A stretch of DNA of 16,411 nt from JADCCX01 sp031373545 (GCA_031373545.1 JANMMT010000138.1:1-16411); one strand, 5' to 3'; positions 6,458-15,006 are shown, numbered from the stretch's first letter. Made by a program: numbers and translations. The notes: a model not told the origin generated them from the letters alone.

Positions 6458-6473
6458 CAGGTATTGGTGCCTG
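6458..6473 (+). other. Small hairpin after the lipoprotein gene
   Basis: CAGGTA and TGCCTG can pair (one G-T) around a TTGG tetraloop, 30 bp after the lipoprotein stop. There is no U tract after it, so it is not a standard terminator; it could stabilise an mRNA end or be incidental. Confidence 0.25.
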
Positions 6474-6491
6474 CAACCTGCGTGAATGGGG

Positions 6492-6520
6492 TTGAGAGTC
6501 GGGCACGCCGGTTGCTAAAG
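6492..6520 (+). promoter_or_regulatory. Candidate sigma70-type promoter for prs
   Basis: TTGAGA (6492-6497) and CTAAAG (6515-6520) are separated by 17 bp, about 85 bp before the prs ATG. The -35 is fair and the -10 only partly resembles the alphaproteobacterial CTATAT-like consensus. Placement in the intergenic gap supports it weakly. Confidence 0.3.
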
Positions 6521-6605
6521 GCCAAGCGTGTGAATGTGATGTCATAACCGCGACTTGTCCGGCTTGCCCCTGCGAGCTTCGGCGGCACCCTACGAGACCC
6601 GGCCC

Positions 6606-7538
6606 ATGAAGATTGTCGCCTGTAACTCCAATCGCCCGCTGGCCGAGAGCATCGCCGCCCATGTGCGCCAGCCTCTGGCGAAAGCGACGGTGCGGCGCTT
6701 TGCCGACATGGAGGTTTTCGTCGAGATTCAGGACAATGTGCGCGGTCAGGATGTCTTCATCATCCAGTCCACCTCGTTTCCCGCCAATGACCATCTGATG
6801 GAATTGCTGATCACCATCGATGCGTTGCGCCGCTCCTCGGCCCGGCGCATCACAGCCGTGCTGCCTTATTTCGGGTATGCGCGGCAGGACCGGCGCGCGG
6901 CAGGGCGCACGCCCATCTCCGCCAAGCTGGTCGCCAACATGATCACCACGGCGGGTGCCGACCGCGTGCTGACGCTGGATCTGCACGCGGGGCAAATCCA
7001 GGGCTTTTTCGACATTCCGACCGACAACCTGTTCAGCGCCCCCGTCATGGTGCGCGACATCAAGGAGCGGGTGGATGTTTCCAACGCCATGGTGGTGTCG
7101 CCGGATGTGGGCGGCGTGGTGCGCGCCCGCGCCATTGCCAAGCGCATCGATGTGCCGCTGGCCATCGTGGACAAGCGCCGCGAGCGACCCGGCGAGAGCG
7201 AGGTCATGAACATCATCGGCGATGTGGAGGGTAAATCCTGCATTTTGGTGGATGACATCATCGATTCGGGCGGCACGCTCTGCAACGCGGCAGAAGCCTT
7301 GCTCGCCAAGGGCGCGAAGGATGTGCTCGCCTACATCACGCACGGCGTGCTCTCGGGGGGTGCGGTTGCGCGCATCACGGCCTCCAAGTTGAAGGAACTC
7401 GTCATCACCGACAGCATCCAGCCAACCGAACCTGTGAAGGCGGCGCAGAACATCCGTGTCATTCCGGTCGGGGATCTTCTGGGCGAGGCGATTGCCCGCA
7501 CGGCGAGCGAGGAGAGTGTGTCGAGCCTGTTCGATTGA
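6606..7538 (+). CDS. prs: Ribose-phosphate pyrophosphokinase (PRPP synthetase)
   Basis: Transfers pyrophosphate from ATP to ribose 5-phosphate, giving PRPP for purine, pyrimidine, histidine, tryptophan and NAD synthesis in the cytoplasm. From ATG 6606 the protein has 310 residues, the standard length, and starts MKIVACNSN like its relatives. Key motifs: RFADMEVFVE (31-40), the ATP-binding YFGYARQDRR (88-97), LDLHAGQIQGFF (124-135), the catalytic-loop VDKRRERPG (188-196), and the PRPP-binding VDDIIDSGGT (215-224). All appear intact, so it is the class I enzyme. A longer frame opens at TTG 6555, but the added residues do not belong to the family. The Shine-Dalgarno is weak. The gene is between a lipoprotein and a penicillin-binding protein, with gaps of 179 and 146 bp that suggest separate transcription. 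Confidence 0.97.
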   Translation: MKIVACNSNRPLAESIAAHVRQPLAKATVRRFADMEVFVEIQDNVRGQDVFIIQSTSFPANDHLMELLITIDALRRSSARRITAVLPYFGYARQDRRAAGRTPISAKLVANMITTAGADRVLTLDLHAGQIQGFFDIPTDNLFSAPVMVRDIKERVDVSNAMVVSPDVGGVVRARAIAKRIDVPLAIVDKRRERPGESEVMNIIGDVEGKSCILVDDIIDSGGTLCNAAEALLAKGAKDVLAYITHGVLSGGAVARITASKLKELVITDSIQPTEPVKAAQNIRVIPVGDLLGEAIARTASEESVSSLFD

Positions 7539-7554
7539 TTTTCGGCCGTTTGCT

Positions 7555-7595
7555 TTCACGCCGCCTGAATTCACACTGCCTGAATTCACGCCGCG
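7555..7595. repeat. 15-bp tandem repeat between prs and the penicillin-binding protein gene
   Basis: Units TTCACGCCGCCTGAA (7555-7569) and TTCACACTGCCTGAA (7570-7584), then the partial TTCACGCCGCG (7585-7595). The unit junctions create two copies of the palindrome TGAATTCA (7566-7573 and 7581-7588). It lies 17 bp after the prs stop and about 90 bp before the next start codon, so it could be a regulatory site or slippage debris. Confidence 0.88.
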
Positions 7596-7684
7596 CTCAT
7601 CTGGCATTTGCTTTGCTGCAGCGCTAATGTCGAGGCAAAGGGGCGTGGGGCGGACCATGGGGATCGTACCGGGCTGGAACGGGA

Positions 7685-9946
7685 ATGAGTGATTTCGGGA
7701 CGTTTCGCAAAGTCGGTCTGCTGAACCGGGTTCGCCGCTTCGCACTCGATGTCGATGCGCGCTTCGGTCACGGTCTTTTCCTGCTGCGCCGGCGCTTCGG
7801 TGAAAGCTACGGGCGTCTGAGCCTCTTTTCCGAAAGCCTGATCGTGCGCGGTCCCAAAAAGCTTGCGCTCAATGTAGCTGGTGAGGCCATGACGCTGGGT
7901 GCGGCGGGCAGTGTCGTGCTGCTGCTCCTGGCCCTGCCGGCCTTCAAGGACACGCGCGACGAGAACTGGCTGAAGAAGCAGGATCTCGCGGTGGTATTCC
8001 AGGATCGCTACGGCAGCGAGATCGGCAAGCGCGGCATCAAGCACGACGATTCCGTGCGCCTCGAAGACATGCCTGACCATTTCATCAAGGCGGTGCTGGC
8101 CACCGAGGACCGGCGGTTCTTCGAGCATTTCGGCATCGACGTCATCGGCACATTCCGGGCACTGGCCGTCAACACGCGGGCGTCGGGCGTCGTGCAGGGC
8201 GGCTCCTCGTTGACACAGCAGTTGGCCAAGAACCTCTTTCTCAACAACGAGCGCTCGCTGGAGCGCAAGATCAAGGAGGCCTTTCTGGCGCTGTGGCTGG
8301 AAAGCCGCCTGACCAAGCGCGAGATTCTCAAGCTCTATCTCGACCGCGCCTACATGGGCGGCGGCGTGTTTGGCGCGACAGCGGCGGCTGAATTCTATTT
8401 CGGCAAGCCCATCAAGGAACTCAACCTGGGCGAAAGCGCCATGCTGGCAGGCCTCTTCAAAGCGCCGACGAAATATGCGCCCCACGCCAACCTGCCCGCG
8501 GCCCGCGGCCGTGCGGCGGATGTGCTCTCCAACATGGTCGAGGCCGGGTATCTCACCACGGGCCAGACCCTTGCCTCGCGGCGCAACCCGGCGACGCCTG
8601 TGGATCGCAAGCGGGATACGACCGCCGATTACTATCTCGACTGGGCCTTCACGGAAGCCAAGCGCCTGGCCGATCGCGGCAAGGTGGGCGATGACCGGGT
8701 GCTCACGATCAAGACGGCGCTGGATATGGGCTTGCAGCGCAAATCCGAAGCCTCCATCGAGCAGGTGCTGCGCCAGCACGGCAACGACTATGATGTCGAG
8801 CAGGCCGCCGCGGTGGTGATGGATGTGGACGGCGCGGTGCGCGCCATCGTCGGCGGGCGCGATTACGGTGCCAGCCAGTTCAACCGCGGCACGGATGCGG
8901 CCCGTCAGCCGGGCTCGGCCTTCAAGCCCTATGTCTATGCCGAAGCGATGATCACGGGGAAGGTGAACCGCAACTCGACCCTGGTGGACCGCAGCGTCTG
9001 CATCGGCAACTGGTGCCCGCAGAACTACAACCGGTCGTTCTCGGGCGGGATGCCGATCACGTCGGCCATGGCGCGCTCGATCAACTCGATTCCCGTTCAG
9101 CTCAGCATCGCCATCGGGCAGGATCAGCACCCGACACATGTGGGCCGTGCGGCCAAGCTGGGGCGGGACAAGATTGTCGGCCTGTTGCGCGACATGGGCG
9201 TGCAGTCCGACCTCAAGGATACACCTTCCATGCCCATCGGCTCGGTGGAAATGACCGTGATGGAAATGGGGCAGGCCTATGCCGCCTTTGCTTACGGCGG
9301 GCGCAAGGTGGAGCCCTACGCCGCGCTCGAGATCCGCAACAGCCGCGGCGATGTGATTTACCGGCGCGACATCGACGGTCCCGCGCCCCGGCAGATCATG
9401 AGCCGGCAGGTGGCTGAGGACATGAACTGGCTGATGTCCAAGGTGCCCGAAGAAGGCACCGGGCGGCGCGCCGCGCTGCCGGGCATCCGCTCGGCGGGCA
9501 AGACCGGCACCACGACGGCCTACCGCGATGCGTGGTATGTGGGCTACACCGGCAACCTCGTCGCCTCCGTGTGGTTCGGCAACGATGATTTCTCGGCGAC
9601 CTCCAACATGACCGGCGGCACGTTGCCCGCCATGGCCTGGCACGAGATCATGACCTATGCGCACACCAATCTGGAACTCAAACCCATGCCTGGCGTGCCA
9701 CCGATGGATCAGCCTGCACCTGTTGCTGCGCCGGTTGCGCAAGCCAGCGGCGGCGCTTTTCAGGTCGTCAATCCTGACAGGCCCTCGGTGCTTTCCAAGC
9801 GCAGCAGCGATATACTCATCGGCATCGATGATCAGTTCCGGGCCACACAAGCCCGCCGTCTCCCCGACACGCCCCGCGCCGCGCTAGGGACAGGCGTCAT
9901 CGTGATCTCGCCCGGCATCGCTGCCGCCGGCGCGCGCGGCCTGTGA
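7685..9946 (+). CDS. Class A penicillin-binding protein (PBP1A-like transglycosylase/transpeptidase)
   Basis: A bifunctional peptidoglycan synthase anchored in the inner membrane. The 753-residue protein has a basic cytoplasmic N-terminus of about 65 residues and one membrane segment (about 68-86). A GT51 glycosyltransferase domain follows, with ATEDRRFFEHFGID (139-152, catalytic Glu141), QGGSSLTQQLAKNLFL (171-186) and KIKEAFLALWLE (195-206). The transpeptidase domain has SAFK (411-414, acyl-serine Ser411), SIN (465-467) and KTGTT (606-610), so both activities look intact. Cys439 and Cys444, five residues apart in the transpeptidase domain, are worth noting as a possible disulfide. The ATG at 7685 has only a weak GGGA-type ribosome site. 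DUF1214 and DUF1254 genes follow on the same strand after 65 bp. Confidence 0.95.
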   Translation: MSDFGTFRKVGLLNRVRRFALDVDARFGHGLFLLRRRFGESYGRLSLFSESLIVRGPKKLALNVAGEAMTLGAAGSVVLLLLALPAFKDTRDENWLKKQDLAVVFQDRYGSEIGKRGIKHDDSVRLEDMPDHFIKAVLATEDRRFFEHFGIDVIGTFRALAVNTRASGVVQGGSSLTQQLAKNLFLNNERSLERKIKEAFLALWLESRLTKREILKLYLDRAYMGGGVFGATAAAEFYFGKPIKELNLGESAMLAGLFKAPTKYAPHANLPAARGRAADVLSNMVEAGYLTTGQTLASRRNPATPVDRKRDTTADYYLDWAFTEAKRLADRGKVGDDRVLTIKTALDMGLQRKSEASIEQVLRQHGNDYDVEQAAAVVMDVDGAVRAIVGGRDYGASQFNRGTDAARQPGSAFKPYVYAEAMITGKVNRNSTLVDRSVCIGNWCPQNYNRSFSGGMPITSAMARSINSIPVQLSIAIGQDQHPTHVGRAAKLGRDKIVGLLRDMGVQSDLKDTPSMPIGSVEMTVMEMGQAYAAFAYGGRKVEPYAALEIRNSRGDVIYRRDIDGPAPRQIMSRQVAEDMNWLMSKVPEEGTGRRAALPGIRSAGKTGTTTAYRDAWYVGYTGNLVASVWFGNDDFSATSNMTGGTLPAMAWHEIMTYAHTNLELKPMPGVPPMDQPAPVAAPVAQASGGAFQVVNPDRPSVLSKRSSDILIGIDDQFRATQARRLPDTPRAALGTGVIVISPGIAAAGARGL

Positions 9947-9983
9947 GCCTGCGATGGGTGCACACCTGATGGGTTTCCAATTT

Positions 9984-10019
9984 ATGACTGCCCGCCTCAT
10001 GACTGCCCGCTGTGCTTGA
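9984..10019 (+). other. Repeated 11-codon mini-ORF overlapping the DUF1214 gene start
   Basis: Two adjacent 15-bp units, ATGACTGCCCGCCTC (9984-9998) and ATGACTGCCCGCTGT (9999-10013), form a short open frame MTARLMTARCA that ends at TGA 10017-10019. That stop lies inside the first codons of the DUF1214 gene (GTG 10012), in another frame. It may be a translated leader that couples initiation, or a simple slippage duplication; no Shine-Dalgarno is evident. Confidence 0.35.
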
Positions 10020-10608
10020 CCGCCTGTCATCCATCGCGGCTCTGTTGCTGACCGCTTTTTCGGGCCTGGCTCTGGGGCTGGGGCTCACCGGTCATGTGCT
10101 TGCCAGCCGCCATGCGCCCGGCACGGTGCGGGCGGGGGAGTGGCAGCTCTGGCCGCGCGCGGGTGCGCCGGATGCGGACCCCTACAGTCTGGCGATTCAT
10201 GCCCGGCGGGGTGATCTGCCCCTTGCGCCCAGCGAGGGTTTGGCGCTGTTTGCGGCGCAGGACAAAGGCGGTACCCCGCTTGATGGACGCTGCACCTATG
10301 CGCTGGAAGGACAGATGCCGACGGCGCGGGCGTGGACGCTGGTGCTCTACACAGCCAAGGGCATGCCGCTGCAGCGCGGCGGACAGCCTTCAGGTCTCAC
10401 GTCAAGCATGGCGGCGGTTCTGCCGGACAGGCCGCTTGCGGTGCTGTCACCCGAGATCGCAGCTGGCAACTGGCTGCAGACCACGCGCGACCAACCCTTC
10501 ATTGTGGTTCTGCGAATGTACGAAACGGCGCTGACGGCCGCGGCGCAGGGGCTGGATGTGGACCGCTTGCCGCGCATTGTGCGCAAGTCGTGTGCATCCC
10601 ATGGGTGA
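10012..10608 (+). CDS. DUF1214-family membrane-anchored protein
   Basis: Function unknown. The 198-residue product has an N-terminal signal-anchor (about 6-28) and an extracytoplasmic domain with the features I associate with DUF1214 (COG5402): DPYSLAIHARRGDLPLAPSEGLALF (55-80 region), a GTPLDGRCTY segment, WTLVLY (108-113), and later AAGNWLQT and PFIVVLRMYETAL. Start choice is GTG 10012: in-frame stops lie just upstream (10000-10002), and no good Shine-Dalgarno is seen, so initiation may depend on the repeated mini-ORF. Its stop overlaps the start of the DUF1254 gene by 8 nt, a sign of translational coupling. The family assignment comes from memory of the motif pattern. Confidence 0.72.
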   Translation: MLDRLSSIAALLLTAFSGLALGLGLTGHVLASRHAPGTVRAGEWQLWPRAGAPDADPYSLAIHARRGDLPLAPSEGLALFAAQDKGGTPLDGRCTYALEGQMPTARAWTLVLYTAKGMPLQRGGQPSGLTSSMAAVLPDRPLAVLSPEIAAGNWLQTTRDQPFIVVLRMYETALTAAAQGLDVDRLPRIVRKSCASHG

Positions 10609-11212
10609 TGCCCGGCGCGGGGGGTTCATCCGCCATGTGCCCTTCGTGCTGGGGGCGTTGCTGCTGGCCGGACTGGTGCATGGCATGTCCGTGCTGTTGC
10701 TGCCATATCTGGCGCTGGATGCAGCGGCTGCGCGGCTGTCCCGTGGGGCGGTCGTCAATCGCCTCGACATCGTCACCCGGCCGGACGTCGGCAATCGGCT
10801 GGACATGCCGCAACCTGGCGTTCCGGCCACAGCCGACATGCCGTTCTCGGACCCTTTCATGCTGTCCGCCGTCTGCCGCTTCGATGTGAGCGAGGAGCCG
10901 TTGCGCTTGCGCATTCCCACGGGTGATCATTTCATGTCCGTGGTCGTCATCACGGATGCCGGTCGCGTCGTTCTGGGCCTGACCGACAAAGCGGCTTCCC
11001 GGCGCCAGCTCGATATGCTGCTGGCAACGCCCGCGCAAATCCGGCAACTGGAGGCGCAGGATGCCGAAGACGAGCCTGTTCAGGAACTTCGGGTGCCCGT
11101 GCCGACGTCGCGCGGACTCGTTTTGCTCAAGGCGTTGCGGCCTCTGGCCAGCGACGGGGAGAGCGTGCGCGCCCTGCTGGCCCGCGCGATCTGCCGAGGG
11201 CAGGCGATGTAA
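10601..11212 (+). CDS. DUF1254-family (COG5436-like) predicted membrane protein
   Basis: Function unknown. The 203-residue product from ATG 10601 has an N-terminal membrane segment (about 13-36) and a soluble domain with DPFMLSAVCRFDVSEEPLRLRIP in its middle, followed by FMSVVVITDAGRVVLGLTDKAA, which fits the small DUF1254-like proteins that accompany DUF1214 proteins in Hyphomicrobiales. The ATG overlaps the DUF1214 stop by 8 nt (ATGGGTGA), and there is no strong ribosome site, so translation is probably coupled. A longer frame from 10556 would run further into the upstream gene and is less likely. Together with the DUF1214 gene it forms a two-gene unit downstream of the penicillin-binding protein. 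Confidence 0.68.
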   Translation: MGDARRGGFIRHVPFVLGALLLAGLVHGMSVLLLPYLALDAAAARLSRGAVVNRLDIVTRPDVGNRLDMPQPGVPATADMPFSDPFMLSAVCRFDVSEEPLRLRIPTGDHFMSVVVITDAGRVVLGLTDKAASRRQLDMLLATPAQIRQLEAQDAEDEPVQELRVPVPTSRGLVLLKALRPLASDGESVRALLARAICRGQAM

Positions 11213-11251
11213 TTGGCACACGCCCAAGTTTAACTCAGGCCCGCTTTTTCA

Positions 11252-11292
11252 CATGCCTAAGTTTTCCCATGCCTAAGTTTTAACATGCCCAG
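11252..11292. repeat. 16-bp tandem repeat in the atp upstream region
   Basis: CATGCCTAAGTTTTCC (11252-11267) and CATGCCTAAGTTTTAA (11268-11283), with a partial third unit CATGCCCAG (11284-11292). A related CGCCCAAGTTTAAC occurs at about 11221-11234. It follows the DUF1254 stop and precedes the atp leader hairpin. Confidence 0.88.
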
Positions 11293-11344
11293 CTGCGGGC
11301 CGGCTTTGGGACGGAGTTTGCAGATTGGCGTGCGCGGGGCCTGC

Positions 11345-11375
11345 AGCAGGGTTGCGCGTGTGAAACATCCCTGCT
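11345..11375 (+). promoter_or_regulatory. Inverted repeat (possible leader hairpin) upstream of atpH
   Basis: AGCAGGG (11345-11351) and CCCTGCT (11369-11375) are perfect inverted arms with a 17-nt loop. The left arm also overlaps CCTGCAGCAGG (11340-11350). No U tract follows, so it is not a simple terminator. Whether it is transcribed or bound by protein is unknown. Confidence 0.3.
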
Positions 11376-11544
11376 AGGCGAACGCCGCATACACATGCCG
11401 GGTGTTTTCGTTTTTGCATGGCTTTTCCTCAGGGAGGGCGATCGCGAAGTGTCCACCTGTTTCAGACATCGCATCGCCATCACATCCGCTCCGGCATGGC
11501 CGTATGAGTCGCTGTGTTCCTGGCAGACAAAAGAAGGGTGATCC

Positions 11545-12116
11545 TTGGCTGACGATCTTCCAGATTCGGGACCCATATCGGCCGGAGTCGCGGGCCGCTA
11601 TGCCGCCGCCCTTTTCGATCTGGCGAGAGATGCCAAGCAGATCGCCGCAGTCGGGACGGATTTGGCGCGCTTCGATGCACTCGTGGCGGGCAGCGAAGAT
11701 CTGGGCCGGCTTGTGAAGAGCCCGGCGTTCAGTGCAGCCGAGCAGGGCGCCGCCGTTTCGGCTGTGCTCGCGAAGGCCAAAATCGGTGGTCTGGCCGCCA
11801 ATTTCATCAAGCTGATCGCTGTCAAGCGCCGCCTGTTCGCCGTGCGTGATATGGTCAGCGCTTATCAGGCGATGGCGGATGCTCATGCGGGGATCGTCAA
11901 GGCCAGCGTCACGGTGGCCGCGCCCCTGTCCGAGAAGAACCGCGTGGCCGTGTCCGATGCGCTCAAGGCCGTGACCGGCAAAAGCGTCAACGTGGTTGAA
12001 AAAGTCGATCCCTCCCTCATTGGAGGCATCGTCGTGCAGCTGGGTAGCCGCATGGTGGATGCTTCCGTTCGCACCAAACTCAATTCTTTGAAAAATGCCA
12101 TGAAAGAGGCCGTGTA

Positions 12117-12117
<1 letters not shown>
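11545..12117 (+). CDS. atpH: ATP synthase F1 subunit delta
   Basis: A stalk subunit that joins the F1 head to the peripheral stator b/b' subunits. The 190-residue product has the family's N-terminal ISAGVAGRYAAALFDLA segment (11-27), FIKLIAVKRRLFAVRDMVSAY in the middle, and the C-terminal VDPSLIGGIVVQLGSRMVDASVRTKL region. The start is TTG, supported by the AGAAGGGTG ribosome site 4-12 nt upstream and by family alignment, since no better in-frame ATG exists before the conserved region. It is the first gene of the F1 operon; its stop overlaps the atpA start by one base (TAATG). Confidence 0.95.
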
Positions 12118-13646
<1,529 letters not shown>

Positions 13647-13678
13647 TCAGGACGGCCCAACCTTAGAGGATCGTTTTC

Positions 13679-14548
13679 ATGGCGTCGCTCAAAGACCTCC
13701 GCACCCGCATCGCCTCCGTGAAGGCGACGCAGAAAATCACCAAGGCCATGCAGATGGTGGCGGCGGCGAAACTGCGCCGGGCCCAACTGGCAGCGGAAGC
13801 GGCGCGCCCCTATGCCGAGCGCATGGACAAGGCTGTCTCCAACTTGGCGGGTGGGGGTTCAGGCGGCGAGAGCCATGTGCTGCTGACGGGCAATGGCAAC
13901 AATCAGGTGCATCTTCTGGTGGTCTGCACCTCCGAGCGCGGGCTGTGCGGGGCCTTCAACTCCTCCATCGTGCGGCTCGCCAAGGAGCGAATCGGCCAGT
14001 TGCTGGGCGCCGGCAAGACGGTCAAGATTTTCTGCGTCGGCAAGAAGGGCCTCGATCAGCTCAAGCGCCAGTATGACAAGCTGATCGTCGAGCAGATGGA
14101 GTTTCGTGCGGTCAAGCAGATCAGTTTCACCGAGGCGGATCAGGTGGGCCGGCGCGTGCGCGAGATGTTCGATGCCGGTGAGTTCGATGTGGCGACGCTC
14201 TTCTACTCGCGCTTCAAGTCCGTCATAGCGCAAATTCCGACCGCGCAGCAGATCATCCCGCTCGAAGTGCCGGTGAGCGACGGCGCTTCTGACGTGGTGT
14301 ATGATTATGAGCCCGAACAGGCGGAATTGCTGGCCGACGTGTTGCCCCGCAACATCTCCGTGCAGGTGTTTCGCGCCTTGCTCGAAAACGCCGCCTCCGA
14401 GCAGGGGTCGCGCATGTCCGCCATGGACAACGCCACGCGCAACGCGGGCGAGATGATCAAGAAGCAGACACAAATTTACAACCGCACCCGCCAGGCCATG
14501 ATCACGAAGGAACTCATCGAGATCATTTCCGGCGCGGAAGCCCTGTAA
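13679..14548 (+). CDS. atpG: ATP synthase F1 subunit gamma
   Basis: The rotary central shaft of F1. The 289-residue protein begins MASLKDLRTRIASVKATQKI and has TKAMQMVAAAKLRRAQ in the N-terminal helix. SERGLCGAFNSSI (84-96) is next, and the C-terminal DNATRNAGEMIKKQTQIYNRTRQA...ELIEIISGAEAL helix ends the protein: the two long helices that enter the alpha/beta ring. AGAGGA lies about 8 nt before the ATG. Its stop TAA is part of the AAGGAG ribosome site of the next gene, which is an Ohr-like protein and not atpD as usual. Confidence 0.98.
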   Translation: MASLKDLRTRIASVKATQKITKAMQMVAAAKLRRAQLAAEAARPYAERMDKAVSNLAGGGSGGESHVLLTGNGNNQVHLLVVCTSERGLCGAFNSSIVRLAKERIGQLLGAGKTVKIFCVGKKGLDQLKRQYDKLIVEQMEFRAVKQISFTEADQVGRRVREMFDAGEFDVATLFYSRFKSVIAQIPTAQQIIPLEVPVSDGASDVVYDYEPEQAELLADVLPRNISVQVFRALLENAASEQGSRMSAMDNATRNAGEMIKKQTQIYNRTRQAMITKELIEIISGAEAL

Positions 14549-14560
14549 GGAGCAGCGCCC

Positions 14561-14977
14561 ATGACCCTGACCCCCATCATGACGACCCATGCCACCACAT
14601 CGGGTGGCCGCAATGGCCGCACGTCACTGGAAGACGGCAAGATGGTGCTGGGCATGAGCCTGCCTAAGGAACTTGCGCCCGGACCCGATGGCATGAACCC
14701 TGAGCAGCTCTTCGCGATGGGCTGGTCCTCCTGCTACGGGCAGGCGATCATCGCCCTGTCGAAGAAGCACGGTGTCAATGCCGAGCGCGCGCAGGTGACC
14801 TGCCTTGTCACCCTCAACAAGGACGAGACGAGCTTCGCCCTGACAGCCGAACTCAAGATTTCGATCCCCGGGGAAGATCCTGCCAAGGTGCAGGCGCTCG
14901 CCGAAGACGCGCACACCATCTGCCCCTATTCCAAAGCCACGCGCGGCAACGTGCAAGTGACCCTAACCGTAATTTGA
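14561..14977 (+). CDS. Organic hydroperoxide resistance (Ohr/OsmC-family) protein inside the atp operon
   Basis: A thiol peroxidase that reduces organic hydroperoxides, with lipoylated proteins as the usual electron donors for Ohr. The 138-residue length is typical. The Ohr active-site pattern is present: GGRNGR (15-20, with the Arg), NPEQLFAMGWSSCYGQA (46-62, Glu48 and peroxidatic Cys58), and TICPYSKATRGNVQVTLTV (119-137, resolving Cys121). The Glu-to-Cys spacing of 10 and Cys-to-Cys spacing of about 63 match Ohr. Cys81 is an extra cysteine. It starts at ATG 14561, with AAGGAG overlapping the atpG stop, 12 bp after atpG and 29 bp before atpD, so it should be expressed with the ATP synthase. 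No OhrR-type regulator is in the window. The last codons are duplicated out of frame just after the stop. Generic OsmC is the alternative, but CPYSKATRGN favours Ohr. Confidence 0.9.
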   Translation: MTLTPIMTTHATTSGGRNGRTSLEDGKMVLGMSLPKELAPGPDGMNPEQLFAMGWSSCYGQAIIALSKKHGVNAERAQVTCLVTLNKDETSFALTAELKISIPGEDPAKVQALAEDAHTICPYSKATRGNVQVTLTVI

Positions 14978-14991
14978 CGCTGACCGTGATC
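14958..14991 (+). repeat. 17-bp tandem duplication of the ohr-like gene end
   Basis: TGACCCTAACCGTAATT (14958-14974) and TGACGCTGACCGTGATC (14975-14991), each followed by TGAC. Read with a preceding base, each encodes xTLTVI and a stop (TGA at 14975-14977 and 14992-14994). Only the first is in frame with the gene. All four differences fall at third codon positions and are synonymous. The second copy ends just before the atpD ribosome site AGGAG (14996-15000). Confidence 0.9.
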
Positions 14992-15006
14992 TGACAGGAG
15001 AACACC

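Larger units (their letters stand above)
11213..11544 (+). other. 332-bp leader/upstream region of the atp operon
   Basis: No confident gene. It contains a 16-bp tandem repeat (11252-11292), a 7-bp inverted repeat (11345-11375), and a 48-codon open frame from ATG 11395 to TGA 11541 (MPGVFVFAWLFL start). That frame ends 3 bases before the atpH start but has no ribosome site and mixed third-position composition. A promoter for the atp operon is expected here, but I could not identify convincing -35/-10 elements. The atpH ribosome site is within AGAAGGGTG (11532-11540). Confidence 0.6.

Noticed and set aside
6555..6605. Upstream TTG start giving prs a 17-residue extension
   Set aside because: PRPP synthetases begin at MKIV-like sequence and have about 310 residues; the extension is not family-like.
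6084..7745. 553-codon leftward frame across prs
   Set aside because: Antisense shadow of lipoprotein and prs; spans an intergenic region and shows no family features.
7586..9850. 754-codon open frame antisense to the penicillin-binding protein gene
   Set aside because: It mirrors a long GC-rich gene with strong codon bias; the product is His/Arg/Gly-rich with no recognisable family, while the sense frame has all class A PBP motifs.
11352..11378. TTGCGC...GCTAGG as an atp promoter
   Set aside because: Spacer is only 14-15 bp and the -10 is poor; not strong enough to annotate.
14562..14578. Similarity of the ohr gene start (MTLTPI) to its duplicated end (VTLTVI)
   Set aside because: 12-13 of 17 bases match, but the N-terminal length fits normal Ohr proteins, so it is probably coincidence and not a flanking repeat of an insertion.
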